From Terfezia claveryi (Eukaryota > Ascomycota > Pezizomycetes > Pezizales > Pezizaceae), in contig WHUX01000132.1 in the NCBI GenBank assembly GCA_015179025.1, forward strand, positions 1-64,000: a stretch of DNA of 64,000 bases, written 5' to 3'. Within the stretch, counting starts at the first letter, position 1; each line of letters starts with the position of its first letter. The notes under the pieces were generated by a model, which ran no database searches, had not been told where the DNA came from, and worked only from the letters and a program-made list of their open reading frames with translations. Below are positions 1-10,794 of this stretch, in pieces. Both the position numbers and the translations under genes were made by a program.

Positions 1-2393
1 TAGTGCCGGAGTTAACGAGTTCGCGGACGAAGTGGTAAGCAATGTCAATATGCTTTGACTTATCGGAAATTCGAGGATTATAAGACAGGTCGATAGAGCC
101 GTTATTGTCACAAGAGAAGGCAGAAGGAATATCTTTGATAGAGAGCTCACTTAGTGCGTTCTGAAGCCAAATTTGTTGTTTAGCAGCAGTAGAACCAGCA
201 ATGTATTCTGCTTCGGTAGTGGAGGTTGTCACGCATTTTTGTTTTTGTGATCTCCAGCAGATAGTACAAGAGGCGAGCTTGAAGATATATCCTGAGGTCG
301 ACCGTCGAGTGTTACGACATCCAGCAAAGTCTGAATCAGTAAATCCTTCAAGTGAAAGAGGTTGTCCGAGTTTATAGGTCAAGGTAAGATCGCGAGTACC
401 CTTAAGGTAGCGTAGGACTCGTTTAACTGCTCCGAGGTGATCCTTTGATGGTTTGTGAGAGAATTGTGAGAGAAGAGTTACAGAGTAAGCCAGGTCAGGA
501 CGTGTTTCAATAACTGCATACATGAGTGATCCAACGATTTGTTGATAGAGGGAGATGTCGGTAACCTCATCTTCATCTGTGCATTGTCGAAGAATATGGT
601 TCGAATCAAGAGGAAGAGTGACGGGGTTGCAGTCCATCATACCGAAACGTTTGAGGATCTTGTCGATGTAGGAGGATTGAGATAGTGTGATACTGTGCTT
701 AAAGTACTCAATTCGAATTCCTAGAAGCCAATGTAAGTTACCCATATCAGTTAACTTAAACTCTTGTTTGAGTGACTGTTTGGTAGACTTCATAATAGCT
801 GACTCTTTATATCTGAATAAAGTAATGTCATCGACATAAAGGGCGAGTATGATTGTGCCAGACTTATGGACGAAGACGCAGGGGTCAAAGGCACAAGCAG
901 AAAAACCTATTGTCAGGAGGAAAGATGTTAATCGTCCATACCATTGACGAGGAGACTGCTTTAATCCATAAATGGATCGGTTAAGTTTAGCACACATGCC
1001 GTCAATCCGGGTGCCTTCCGGGAGTTGCATGTAGATAATTTCATTCAAAGAGCCGTAAAGGAAGGCTGCTTTGATATCCATTTGTTGAGGTTCCCATTGG
1101 AAGTGAGCAGATAGAGCAATGAGGAGTCGGAGAGAGTTGTATCGGACAACAGAAGAAAAGATTTCATCGAAGTCTGTGCCGGGTTGTTGAGAGAAACCTT
1201 GAGCAACTAGACGAGCCTTGTACCAATCGATATTCCCATTAGCATCTCGCTTAATCTTAAATACCCACTTGCTTCCAATAATATTCCTATCCTGTGGTGT
1301 TGGGACCACTTTCCAAACATCTTGATCGTTCATAGCTTCCAACTCATCGTTCATAGCCTTTCTCCATTTTTCTTCATCAGGTGAGTTAATAGCCTGTTTA
1401 AAGGTTCGAGGTTCATCACCATATTGTAAGACTAAAGCGATCAACACTTTATCTTCTTCATTATCCTCATCAAAGACTTCGGGTGGGTCTTCGATTAATC
1501 TAGAACGACCATCAAACTGTATCTTTGTACCGATTATGAGGACGATAGGAGCTTGTGCAGTTCCGAATTTTATTGGCTTGAAAACAGCTCGACCTGCCTT
1601 GGTAATGGTTGTAGGTCTAACTATTTTCCCACTAACGATTCGGGTGAAGTTTCCATCGTTGGAGTCATCGGGTAAAGATTGTCGAAGGTCTTGAGGAAGT
1701 GAAGTAAGTGGTGAATATTCATCTCGATTTTGAGGTGGAGGAGGTAAGTGAACTTGTGGAGCTGGTTTGGATATAGGTCTAGGAGCTGGTGGAGGAGGTG
1801 ATGACGTTGCAGTTGATGTTGGAGGAATAGGTGGTGAGGAAGTAGTTGTGTCCGATGTTGTTTCAGTCGGATGGGAAAGAGTCATACCAGGGAACCATGC
1901 TTTATGAACGAGTGGGTGTCCCTTAAAATACCATTCTTCTGCTTGTTTTGGATTTCGTATACACCATTGTTGCCAGAAATATTCATTTGGGAATTCTGAG
2001 CTAGTGTATGGGATTACTTTAAGTGGAGAAGTAGAAGTAGAAGCAGTATTCGTAGTTGGTGACCGTAATGGATTAGTCGAGTTAAATGTAGGTGGAGGTA
2101 CCCCTTCTGGAGTTGTACTCGGTCCGAAAATGACATCTTGTGCTCGAACTGTATAAGTATGCTTTCTAGAAGGTACATGGACCTTATAGATAGCTGTGCT
2201 ATTAGTATAACCAATGAATATACCTTTCTCAGCCCGTGGTAGGAGTTTACTGCCTGCAGGTCGTCGTTCCTCAGGTATGTGTATATAACATTCCTTACCG
2301 AAGGGTTGAAGGTGAGAGATGGTAGGTATATTGCCGTGAAAGACCTCGTAGGGAGTCTTCCCTTTGACAGCACTATGAGGTGACCGATTTCGG
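1..2393 (-). CDS. Copia-1 polyprotein, C-terminal part: integrase end, reverse transcriptase, RNase H (runs off window)
   Basis: Reading the minus strand from 2393 downwards gives an open frame to the window edge. In order it shows KGKTPYEVFHGN (integrase end), a Pro/Ser/Thr-rich linker, KWVFKIKRDANG and WEPQQMDIKAAFLYGSL (RT palm start), GLKQSPRQWYGRL, the catalytic LYVDDI near 830, and RNase H ending in TEAEYIAGSTAAKQ near 200. These are standard Ty1/copia landmarks in the usual integrase-RT order. The frame continues from 16779-18748 on the other side of the KDZ insertion. A short minus ORF at 2014-2418 is in another frame and is not real. Confidence 0.88.
2386..2393. repeat. Left 8 bp target-site duplication of the KDZ element
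   Basis: GATTTCGG immediately left of the terminal inverted repeat. It is identical to 16771-16778 on the right. Eight-bp duplications are known for KDZ and hAT elements. Confidence 0.95.
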
Positions 2394-2928
2394 CACCTCT
2401 AGCATGCAGCTCGAACATTACTTAAGAATGGGGCAATTCTAAAATGCCCCCATTGTTAAGTAATGTACACGGCAGGGCAATCCCACCCGCGCTAAAATAA
2501 CTTCTTGGCACACATTATGTCTTCAGGCTGGGTGGCGAAGACTGTTCGTGCGCGCAAACTTTAGTCTTCCGTGCTGATAATAAAGACTACTACGTGCTGT
2601 GCAATATTTGTCTTCTGTGTTGATAATGAAGACTGCTACGTGCCGTCTTCAGATTAGTCCACCCCTTATGAAATGCACACACTAGCAAAAGAATCTGATT
2701 AAGTTGAGCTTATCCTCACCACGTGAGATGTGCGTGCTATTCACTTCCCATGATCCAAACCTAATATATTATCTGATTCTCTTCATAGTTTTTGAGATTT
2801 TTATCGCCACGGCAATATTCTCTTCCACATGATACCATTATATATACGCTTGTACCAGACTATACGGCTTCATATGGTGGCTTATTCGGTGTTGCTGGGC
2901 CAATGCAAGTACAGGTCTTATATGTATA
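2394..2928 (+). repeat. Left terminal inverted repeat of the KDZ element (535 bp)
   Basis: Matches the reverse complement of 16235-16770 with about six substitutions and one 1-bp indel (roughly 98.7% identical by eye). The outer 70 bases contain an internal imperfect palindrome at about 2415-2464 (CATTACTTAAGAATGGGG against CCCCCATTGTTAAGTAATG), so the tip can fold by itself. It also contains two copies of a ~46 bp motif (GACTACTACGTGC ... CAATATTTGTCTTC) that recurs just inside the repeat. Confidence 0.95.
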
Positions 2929-3056
2929 ATAAAGACTACTACGTGCCGTGCAATATTTGTCTTCCGTGTTGATAATAAAGACTGCTATGTGCCGTGCAAT
3001 ATTTGTCTTCCGTCTTGATAATGAAGACTACTACGTGCCGTGCAATATTTGTCTTC
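2926..3056 (+). repeat. Left subterminal tandem repeats, about 46 bp x 3
   Basis: Three tandem copies of a unit built on AATAAAGACTACTACGTGC and GTGCAATATTTGTCTTC follow directly on the inverted repeat, and two more lie within it near 2577-2660. Repeats near the ends of DNA transposons often bind transposase; that role here is inference. Confidence 0.8.
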
Positions 3057-3764
3057 AAGCTGGAAATGTAGACTACCTCGCTCATTTAATAACATCATGA
3101 TTATTTCACCTTCCACTCCGTGCTTGAAGATTTCACGTCACGTGCTCGATTTGAGCACTGCTGTCGCCATGACATGATGGCTTCAACTCTACAATTGCGA
3201 TTGAAGATGCTGACCGCCGTCTTCTTCTCTATGGTCAATACTGCCTCCATTGCGTTTTCTACTCCAATTGCAAAATTAAGACCAGGTGATTAAGACAATC
3301 TGTATTGTTCTCCCACCGCCCTGGGCTAGGTGCCCTTGACAAGTCAAGTAACTACCGTATACATCTCAGCCTGTTGACTCCATATGAATTGATATGACTG
3401 TCAATGAATGTGTAATGTAATGTAATTTCAAGGGGCAGAACAAATCCACTCGAAAGATATCGAGTGATGTTATATGCACTGATATGTATGACCTGAATTA
3501 TTGGTAGGGTATGATATGATGCTATATGTGTTCATATGACGGCATATTCCTACCTGGTTTTTTAGCGAACTACACATGGCATGGTTGCATATGTGTGCGA
3601 ATTATTTTGCTTAGGTGGGTTGCTGACTGTTTATTTCTTTCTTCTCCTTCACCCAAACTTGGTATCCACATAGTATACACATATCCCTACACCACCCTGC
3701 CCTATATATCTCTATCACCGTGATCTCTTTATACAACGCAACAATCGAATTCCAATCACTAAAT
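3057..3764. other. Non-coding stretch upstream of the first accessory gene
   Basis: About 700 bases inside the KDZ element with no convincing coding frame. It continues the GAAGACT-rich sequence of the subterminal repeats to about 3250. The last 150 bases are pyrimidine-rich and probably hold the promoter of the gene starting at 3765. Confidence 0.5.
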
Positions 3765-4993
3765 ATGGAATGCCCAGTGCCTGGCTGTACCAAATCCTAT
3801 AAAGGGAAGTCGGCAAATAGCAGCTTACAGCGACACCTGAAGGCATCACACAAAGACTATGTACTTCAGAGTAATGAACAACAGCCTGTACGAGACCTAG
3901 GACCGTACGTAAAGAAATTAATGCTCGGTATAAAGCCAAATACCCTCGCCATGGACTCGCCTTGACCAGGATGAAGCAAATCAAAGGTTTGGCTGAGGAG
4001 CTTTTAGAGAAGGAAAACCTAGCTCGGAAGCCTCAAAGATTGCTTCCACCAGTACTGAATACAATGGTTGATGAAAGAAATGTGTATTGGATCTTAGAGA
4101 AGAGATATGGTCTGTTTGTGGGCAGGTTAAAAAGGATATATGATTGGAACCGGGCAGCGAAAGTATGTATAGAGCGCAATTGGCATATATCATTCTGGAT
4201 TGTTAACAGAAGCTATATAGAAAGTCGCCCGATTCTCAAAGCAACCCATATTCGATGAGGAGGTTGGAGATGAATGGGAAGCATATTTGAGCTACAGCCT
4301 GCAGATCCTTGAATACCGAAGTCAAATGAAGGACTACCAGGCTTTAGAGGAAGCCTTTGATTATAGACTTCGACTTTGGAAAGAAGACTACACGGCCACC
4401 AGGACAACGCGAATTCAGGAGGAAGCCGAGATACTGTATAGACAGAAGTATGAGTCACAATACCAGGATGATTATGACTATGAAGCTGGGGATAATAGTA
4501 CTACCGGTCCCAAGCATAGACCAAGCCTAGGCAAGAGCAACTATCCAGAACCTGACATTCTCCCAGAGGTTTTAGCTTGGCAGGTACAAGGTATTTTGCC
4601 AGAGTTGGGCCGGTTGATAGTGTCTGATGAATCTACACTTCTGCGTGCCGCAACTAGACTTGGGATTCTCAGAGCGAATGGGGGGGCAGAAGCTGCTTTT
4701 ACGAGTGAATGGTTAGGCCCAAGGTATTATGGTCATGAAGGTTTGTCTTACCTGATGTTAACACAGGTATATTAACTATTGCTAACAGTTTAAAAGCCGA
4801 GGATACACTTCTAGAACTAGCCTTCCAGGTCCAGGAAAGGATCCCGAAGGCTCCAATAGAAACTACACCAGTAAGGTGGTTCCAATTTGTTGTAGTTCCA
4901 GAGTTACTGAATTTGTTGATTATGGAAGATCTCGAGATTGCATATGAGGAGGCAAATGAAGTGAGATTACAAAGTACAGTCGAAGAGTTGTGA
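3765..4993 (+). CDS. KDZ accessory protein A, N-terminal C2H2 zinc finger (346 aa, 4 exons)
   Basis: Proposed exons are 3765-3870, 3936-4162, 4221-4723 and 4789-4993, giving an exact multiple of three. Introns of 65, 58 and 65 bp have GT-AG ends and branch-like TTAAC or TTAAT boxes. The protein begins MECPVPGCTKSYKGKSANSS and carries one finger C-x4-C-x15-H-x4-H at residues 3-29 ending RHLKASH. The rest is helical and charged, with segments such as DEEVGDEWEAYLSYSLQILE and a C-terminus rich in Leu and Glu. The finger suggests DNA binding, perhaps at the element ends (inference). I do not recognise the remainder. The first intron has an unusual AAAG acceptor; the alternative is a one-base frameshift near 3911. 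Confidence 0.6.
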
Positions 4994-5492
4994 GGAACCT
5001 GAGCAGGAGAGCGATTGTAGTTAGTATGCACCGGCGATGGTTGCATATGGGTGGGAAGTTCTTGTAGTGGTAGCTCTCCTCCTACCTTAGTTAATAGTTA
5101 TGTATACCTAGTTGCGTACAGGTTTGGCAGATTAAGTTGCCTCGCCATTGAATCCACCCGGGTTTCCGGGTGGCTCCTCATGGCCCCCCTGATAGGGCCG
5201 CATTGGAGTAACAAGTATATAAAAAAAAAAAAGATTGCAGTGGTACCTAGCTCGAGAAATGTAAATCGCTTATCGTGTTGCTACTATAAGGTTGTTTGTT
5301 AATGATAGGGAGCCAAGCATTCATTAAATCTTGATTGTGCACTTATGTTTGTGTATGTCCTCCTATGTAGTTTGGTTATGTTTAATAATCACCGCTGCCT
5401 TTTCAACATTCTATAACAACCACATATTCCATCAGGCGAGGCCCTCGATAACTCACCTATACCCACAGACACCCATCAGTAAATCAATTAGA
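4994..5492. other. Spacer between accessory genes A and B
   Basis: Includes an A run at about 5220-5232 and a pyrimidine/CA-rich leader before 5493. No coding signal seen. Confidence 0.5.
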
Positions 5493-6570
5493 ATGTCTAA
5501 TGTTGAAGAAGTGGAAGGTGATGAGTTTGAAATCAAAAGCAAAGAGATTGTGGAAACCTTCGTTCAAGGAATTCGGGGTTTATGTGCTGAACAAGGAAAG
5601 GACTTCAGATATACAATGAATGATATCGTGAAGGGCCTACCTACTATAGCTATGAGAACCAGGACATATAAGCCAAATGCCTGGAACATGAGCCTGCGAG
5701 TGGCCGCAAAGGAGATGCCGGCCGAATTGAAAAAGGTGGTAAAGAGCTACGAGGCCAACTGGCCAGGTATGCTAAGGAGCATGTATACACTGCGGAAAGA
5801 AAAGAGGAACTCGATGACATGGTTGAAGCGGAGAAGCAAGATCTTGTTTATGGGGTTAAAATTGTCACAGACCCAGTAGTGAAGGCATGGAAAAAGGCCT
5901 TGAAAGCATTGTCCAACTCGGTAAGTAACTAGCCAATCGCAAAGCCAATCCGAAAGGGTACTGGTAGATAGAGCACTCTTAACTAACCTATACCTTACAG
6001 TGTAATTATCTCAGGAGTTAGGGATTCATATAATCTTAATGGCAGCTTCTTCAGAAGATAAACTGCATATTGCAACTGAGGGGCTTGCGGAGAAGTTTGC
6101 CGTCCTCCAGGACTCAAAAAGGTTGGTATTCCGCAGTTTGAGCTGCTCATTCGTGGTGGAATGATTGAAGAGGAAGCCAGGGAGGCTGTAGCTCAAAAAG
6201 CGGTTAAAAGTAGAGACCAAGCAAGGAAAGAATGTACTAATGCTTTACTGAAGGCAATAAGTGAGTTAGTTCTGTAATTCTCCCGGTCTCTAATACCTTT
6301 AACTTACACTACTTCAATCAAGACGAACAGATAAAACGCCTAAATAAACCGATGAAGTCAGTTCCACGCCAGTCAGGTATGTTTCTGGAGAGCCTAAAGA
6401 ATGCTGGGCTGAGAGTGTCATGGCCGAAGGAATGGGGGGATCAACAACAGATGGAGAAGGTTGTTCAATCACAGGATGCTGGGAATATCCGAGCAATCTT
6501 GAAGACTTTGGCAGAGAAGCAGCTACAATTCAGTGAAGGCGAGAGTGATGATGTCAATATGGAAGAGTAG
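5493..6570 (+). CDS. KDZ accessory protein B, small basic protein (about 283-307 aa)
   Basis: Start MSNVEEVEGDEFEIKSK. The clear introns are 5921-6014 and 6261-6322 (GTAAGT and GTGAGT donors). The N-terminal half has YKPNAWNMSLRVAAKEMP followed, in a shifted frame, by RGQLARYAKEHVYTAERKEE. This resembles the helix pattern of HMG-like DNA-binding boxes, but the match is weak. The C-terminus is acidic (GESDDVNMEE). Two frame changes remain. At 5730-5734 and 6116-6120 the frame continues if one A is added to an A5 run. The alternatives are micro-introns of 38 and 35 bp. Either reading gives a total divisible by three. Unknown function; a DNA-binding helper of transposition is only a guess. Confidence 0.5.
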
Positions 6571-6987
6571 GATGTGGACAGTTGGGATGTGGAAGGCCAG
6601 GAAGGTGAGGAATAGGCCAATAGCTTGTTGTGAGCTAATAGATTGTCGTTGTGTGGTTCATATATAAGTTTGATACTTAATATGTGCCAAGAAACAATTA
6701 TTCTTTCTTACATAACTGTCAAAAACGAAAAAAAAAAAAGCCACCCTATACGGGTATTACAAAGAAATCAAACAAACCCTATGCAATCGAAAAAAAAAAA
6801 AAAAAATAAACAAAGCCACCCATTGCAACTACCTATTTAAAAGAAATAAAACAAAACAAGAAAAGAAAAAAGAATAAAAAAGAATAACAAAATAAAACAA
6901 AGACACCCTACGTCTCACACATGAAAAAGAAAAAAAAGAATAACAAAACACCCCACGTATTACCCATGAAAGAAAAGCAAATACAAG
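6571..6987. other. A-rich spacer with poly-A tracts
   Basis: Contains A runs at about 6729-6740 and 6790-6805 and AAAGAAAAAAGAATAAAA-type sequence to about 6960. The ORFs across it are low complexity. It lies between the 3' ends of two convergent genes. Confidence 0.6.
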
Positions 6988-7811
6988 CTAGAACTTCATT
7001 TGATCTAGTTGTGATTGAAGGTCCTGAACCTCCCTCTCAGAAATGTGCCCATATCTACGCTTTTTGGTCTGGGAATTCTTTGATGGTTTCTGAGATTTAT
7101 TATGCCGATTCACCCAATTCTGCAACATTTCCAGGCGTGAAAGACTTCGGTCAATTTGGAATTTTGCACGGGGCTTTGGCTTCATTAGCTTAGTGATCTA
7201 TGAAGGATTAGCTAGGGAATCTCTGATAGATCCAACGAGGGCAGAGACCATGGCATGGAAGACTTCTTCGGGCATCTCGTCAATAAACATGCCAATCTCA
7301 TGGCCAGGCCCTAATTGCACCGGGCCTAGCTCTGGGACCACCGGGCCTAGATCTGGAAGAGCTTGGCCATGGTGTAGTTGGTCAACACCAAGAGGAGTTG
7401 CCGACCCCAATGGTTCTGAGTCTGGAGATGCTGGTATTACTGCCTCAGGCTCATTTGGTATATTGAGTTCTTCTTCGGCAATCATATCGAGAATTCCCTG
7501 TTGCAGTTCTTGTCGAGGGGCAGGTATGCGGCTATCAATCGCATCCTAAAATAAGTACTATTATATTAGTCTTTCTATCCAAAAGTATAGATTTACTCGA
7601 GAGAGATCATGCACAAAACCTTTATACGTTGATCACTCCAAGGCCTGAGTCGGCTTCTTAGACGATCAAATTCTTCTTTAGTTAGACTGGTCAGACTACC
7701 ATCGCGTTCCTGGATGGTATCTGCAGCCTCCTGCACAATCTTGCTCCGAATGAGGTTCATAGGAACCCCCATTAAGTTTCGAGCCATTGTGCTAGAACCA
7801 GAATATGACAT
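6988..7811 (-). CDS. KDZ accessory protein C (179 aa, or about 235-249 aa if the frame continues)
   Basis: The start ATG is at 7811 and the protein begins MSYSGSSTMARNLMGVPMN. Exon 1 (7811-7620, 64 codons) ends QRIK; an intron at 7619-7546 leads to DAIDSRIPAPRQELQQ. The frame stops at TAG 7198-7200 but stays open in the same frame to 6988, with a basic tail ending QDLQSQLDQMKF. A 39-bp intron ending in that TAG (GTTGGA donor, GCTAAT branch-like box) would join the two parts; otherwise the gene carries a nonsense mutation. The protein is acidic and proline-rich in the middle and helical at both ends. Not recognised. It is divergent from gene D, so the two probably share a promoter region. Confidence 0.5.
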
Positions 7812-8249
7812 TATTGTAATGTTGGCTAGTAGAGTGTAAGTGAGTGTGTCGGTGAAGTGACTGTGATGAGGTTGGTTTGAGTAGAGTAGAGTGGAGGCGT
7901 TACGGCATGATGTGTTTGGTAACTTACTATGGGATTTGGAGTCATATGAATATGAATGACAACACATGGAATTTCCACAAGGTTCTTGCAAGTCTGGCTT
8001 GCACTAGCCCCTCAGTAGGTGCTGATAAGAACCCGATATCAAACTTCTGGCTTTGGCGGTTTGTTTTCACCACACCACACCCACAACCCTACAACCAGAG
8101 CCCAACCCACAACCAGAACAGACTCACCCCAACCTACTGGTACCAGTGCTTCATCCTCCAATTTGTCCCACTACCGTGCATCAACCCCGCATTCACCCAC
8201 CACATCTACAACGATCCCCCCAATCTCTCAGTCACTGACAAAGAAGAAC
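7812..8249. promoter_or_regulatory. Shared divergent promoter region of accessory genes C and D
   Basis: A 438 bp spacer between two head-to-head genes. The right half is a CA/CCCA-rich pyrimidine tract (about 8070-8225), typical of fungal 5' leaders. ORFs called in it are low-complexity artefacts. Confidence 0.45.
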
Positions 8250-9042
8250 ATGTCTAAAGTAGGTGCTAATACAACGAAAAGTAAATTTGACTGTGAAACT
8301 AATAAGGGAGGTTGTACTTTCTGTTGAAAACGAAAGTGCAAGGCTAAAGGCGAGACAAAGAAAATACAAAAGAGGCTACGCATCGCAAATTGCAAATGAG
8401 CAAGACACTCCTGGAGCAACAGAGCCAACGGAGGAAGAAATGGGGAAGTGGATTCTAGCTCAAGAGCTTGGACGTGAGGTAAGGCATGAACCTAAGTTCT
8501 GACATAATATGTCCTGACCTAGGAGCAGGTTTTTGCATTAGGGGATGATGAAGAAGCTATCCTGCGTGCGTATGTCTATGACAATGGTTTGCGAGGAAGT
8601 AGGCCCAAAGAGCTATTTTTGGAACTCTTAAGCAAACTCAATGTCGAGGATATGCCACAGTTTGAAGGTCGTATTCAGAAAATCAAGGTAAGTTACCGTG
8701 TTTCTATGCAGCATTGCCGGTATCGTAGTAGGAAGCCTGCATAAAGTATTAACGGTGGAAGCTCGATAATAGAACCGAATCCAGAATGAAGCTCGAATTG
8801 CAAATCAGATGGAGAAAATGGTCAAAGTTGAGGCTCTACAGGACATGACAATCCGGATGAGGGCATGGCTTTCCTCAATGAAAAAGAGGAAGGGAGGCGC
8901 AAATGCCCTGATGAGCCAAGGTCTATTTTGTTGGGATTCTGTATCGGTTGATGAAGGCATTGATATGCTAAACTCGTTGAAGCAACAGATAGCCTCTTTG
9001 GATGGTGGTGAAGAGGCCCTTGTGGAGGCAGGGTTTCCTTAG
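8250..9042 (+). CDS. KDZ accessory protein D (about 190 aa)
   Basis: Later exons are clear: 8350-8478, 8523-8687 and 8773-9042, with introns starting GTAAGG and GTAAGT. They encode WILAQELGRE, EQVFALGDDEEAILRAYVYD and a basic helical C-terminus ending EEALVEAGFP. The start is uncertain. ATG at 8250 reads into a stop unless a 91-bp intron (8259-8349) is removed, which gives MSK joined to ARQRKYKRGYASQ and a total of exactly 573 bases. No known domain; mostly helix-forming with Lys/Arg clusters, so a nucleic-acid or protein-protein role is possible. It sits between the divergent gene C and the tRNA-like relic. Confidence 0.5.
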
Positions 9043-9198
9043 TAGATATATAGGGCTTTTTTGCTTATAGTAGTTTCTTTTGTTTTTTGCAAAGCTAGTA
9101 ATAGGGTATTAGCACTACAAGCACGAGGGCATGAGGGATTACCACTACACATGGCGTATTAAGGAATCACTATGTCTGTTCAATAAAAGCATATGGGA

Positions 9199-9290
9199 AA
9201 AAAAATTGCAGCGTCTTACAGAATCGAACTTGGGTACTAACAATTTACAAGTTAACAACTACCAACTAGGCCAAGCCACACTAAACAATT
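9199..9290 (-). repeat. tRNA-like relic or tRNA-derived SINE head
   Basis: On the minus strand the sequence has TGGCCTAGTTGGTA, close to an RNA polymerase III A box, and 40 bases later AAGTTCGATTCTG, close to a B box. A T8 run follows at 9199-9206, as in Pol III terminators. The T-arm and acceptor do not pair well, so it is not a working tRNA. A SINE head is an alternative. Confidence 0.4.
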
Positions 9291-9908
9291 AATTTGTATT
9301 TAACTATTCTATATATATATTATAATAAAGATATATACTATATACCTACTATATACATCTCTAATACTTGAAACAACAACAAGCAAGAGAATTGTTTACA
9401 ATAAGAAGTCTATAGCAGGCATTACTTAGATCTGATCCTGAAGTCTAAAAGATATAAACAATAGTAAGGTTGCTTTCTAAAGTTCAACTAACTTGAAGGT
9501 AAAAGTTATTTACTTAAAAACTATGAATACTAGCTAAAATATCTACATACTATGCAATTTACCATCCATTAGTTTAAGGAATAGCAAATCAATTGTAAAA
9601 CGAAAATTCTATTACTTAACCAGACTACTATTACTTCAAGAACTGAGACTGCCCAGGCAAATCGTACAATTGGATATTAAAAATTACCATATTGGGACAT
9701 GCCAAGACCGCACCTACGTACAAGACCTAAACCCTTGATGCGGCCTCGGCATTCACCCACATGCATGCACCCTCCAAGCCACCACCACCCGTGCACACCC
9801 CCATTCACGTCACAACTTTTATCTAGTCTATGACCGATATATATAGTAAGGAGTGAGAGGGCCCTATTCCATCAACCATCTTGAGTATCGTTGATATACT
9901 AATAGGAC
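9291..9908. other. AT-rich spacer before the hairpin array
   Basis: About 600 bases with no coding frame. The first half is very AT-rich (TATATATATTATAATAAAG-like). The last 200 bases hold a C-rich patch (CACCCACATGCATGCACCC) and TATATATAG at about 9838. Nothing else recognised. Confidence 0.5.
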
Positions 9909-10794
9909 GATACAGCCTGTGTTTTTTCTATCACACACGTAGGACGGGTTACGTGTGTGATACAGTCTGTGTTTTTCTATCGCACACGTAGGACGGGTTA
10001 CGTGTGTGATACAGCCTGTGTTTTTCTATCACACACGTAGGACGGGTTACGTGTGTGATACAGTCTGTGTTTTTCTATCGCACACGTAGGACGGGTTACG
10101 TGTGTGATACAGCCTGTGTTTTTCTATCACACACGTAGGACGGGTTACGTGTGTGATACAGTCTGTGTTTTTCTATCACACACGTAGGACGGGTTACGTG
10201 TGTGATACAGCTGTGTTTTTCTATCACACACGTAGGACGGGTTACGTGTGTGATACAGTCTGTGTTTTTCTATCACACACGTAGGACGGGTTACGTGTGT
10301 GATACAGCCTGTGTTTTTCTATCACACGTAGGACGGGTTACGTGTGTGATACAGCTGTGTTTTTCTATCACACACGTAGGACGGGTTACGTGTGTGATAC
10401 AGTCTGTGTTTTTCTATCACACACGTAGGACGGGTTACGTGTGTGATACAGTCTGTGTTTTTCTATCACACACGTAGGACGGGTTACGTGTGTGATACAG
10501 CCTGTGTTTTTTCTATCGCACACGTAGGACGGGTTACGTGTGTGATACAGCCTGTGTTTTTCTATCACACACGTAGGACGGGTTACGTGTGTGATACAGT
10601 CTGTGTTTTTCTATCACACACGTAGGACGGGTTACGTGTGTGATACAGTCTGTGTTTTTCTATCACACACGTAGGACGGGTTACGTGTGTGATACAGCCT
10701 GTGTTTTTTCTATCACACACGTAGGACGGGTTACGTGTGTGATACAGTCTGTGTTTTTCTATCACACACGTAGGACGGGTTACGTGTGCGATAC
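9909..10794 (+). repeat. 49-bp hairpin tandem array, about 18 units
   Basis: Each 49 bp unit contains a near-perfect inverted repeat, TATCACACACGTA - GGACGGGT - TACGTGTGTGATA (13-bp arms, 8-base loop), joined by CAGYCTGTGTTTTTC. Units differ by a C/T in CAGCC or CAGTC, by A/G in the left arm (TATCACAC or TATCGCAC), and by an occasional missing base. There are no unique spacers, so it is not CRISPR. The repeated peptides readable on both strands are a by-product. The array lies about 440 bp upstream of gene E, and a single copy of the hairpin overlaps that gene's stop codon. Confidence 0.95.

Noticed and set aside
2014..2418. Minus ORF starting MFELHARGAEIGHLIVL
   Set aside because: Starts inside the KDZ inverted repeat and runs out of frame through the true copia frame.
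4140..4800. Accessory gene A as a frameshifted pseudogene
   Set aside because: Introns at 4163-4220 and 4724-4788, plus 3871-3935, restore an exact frame, so mutation is not needed.
9909..10794. CRISPR-like array
   Set aside because: Units are contiguous with no unique spacers and are palindromic; host is a eukaryote.
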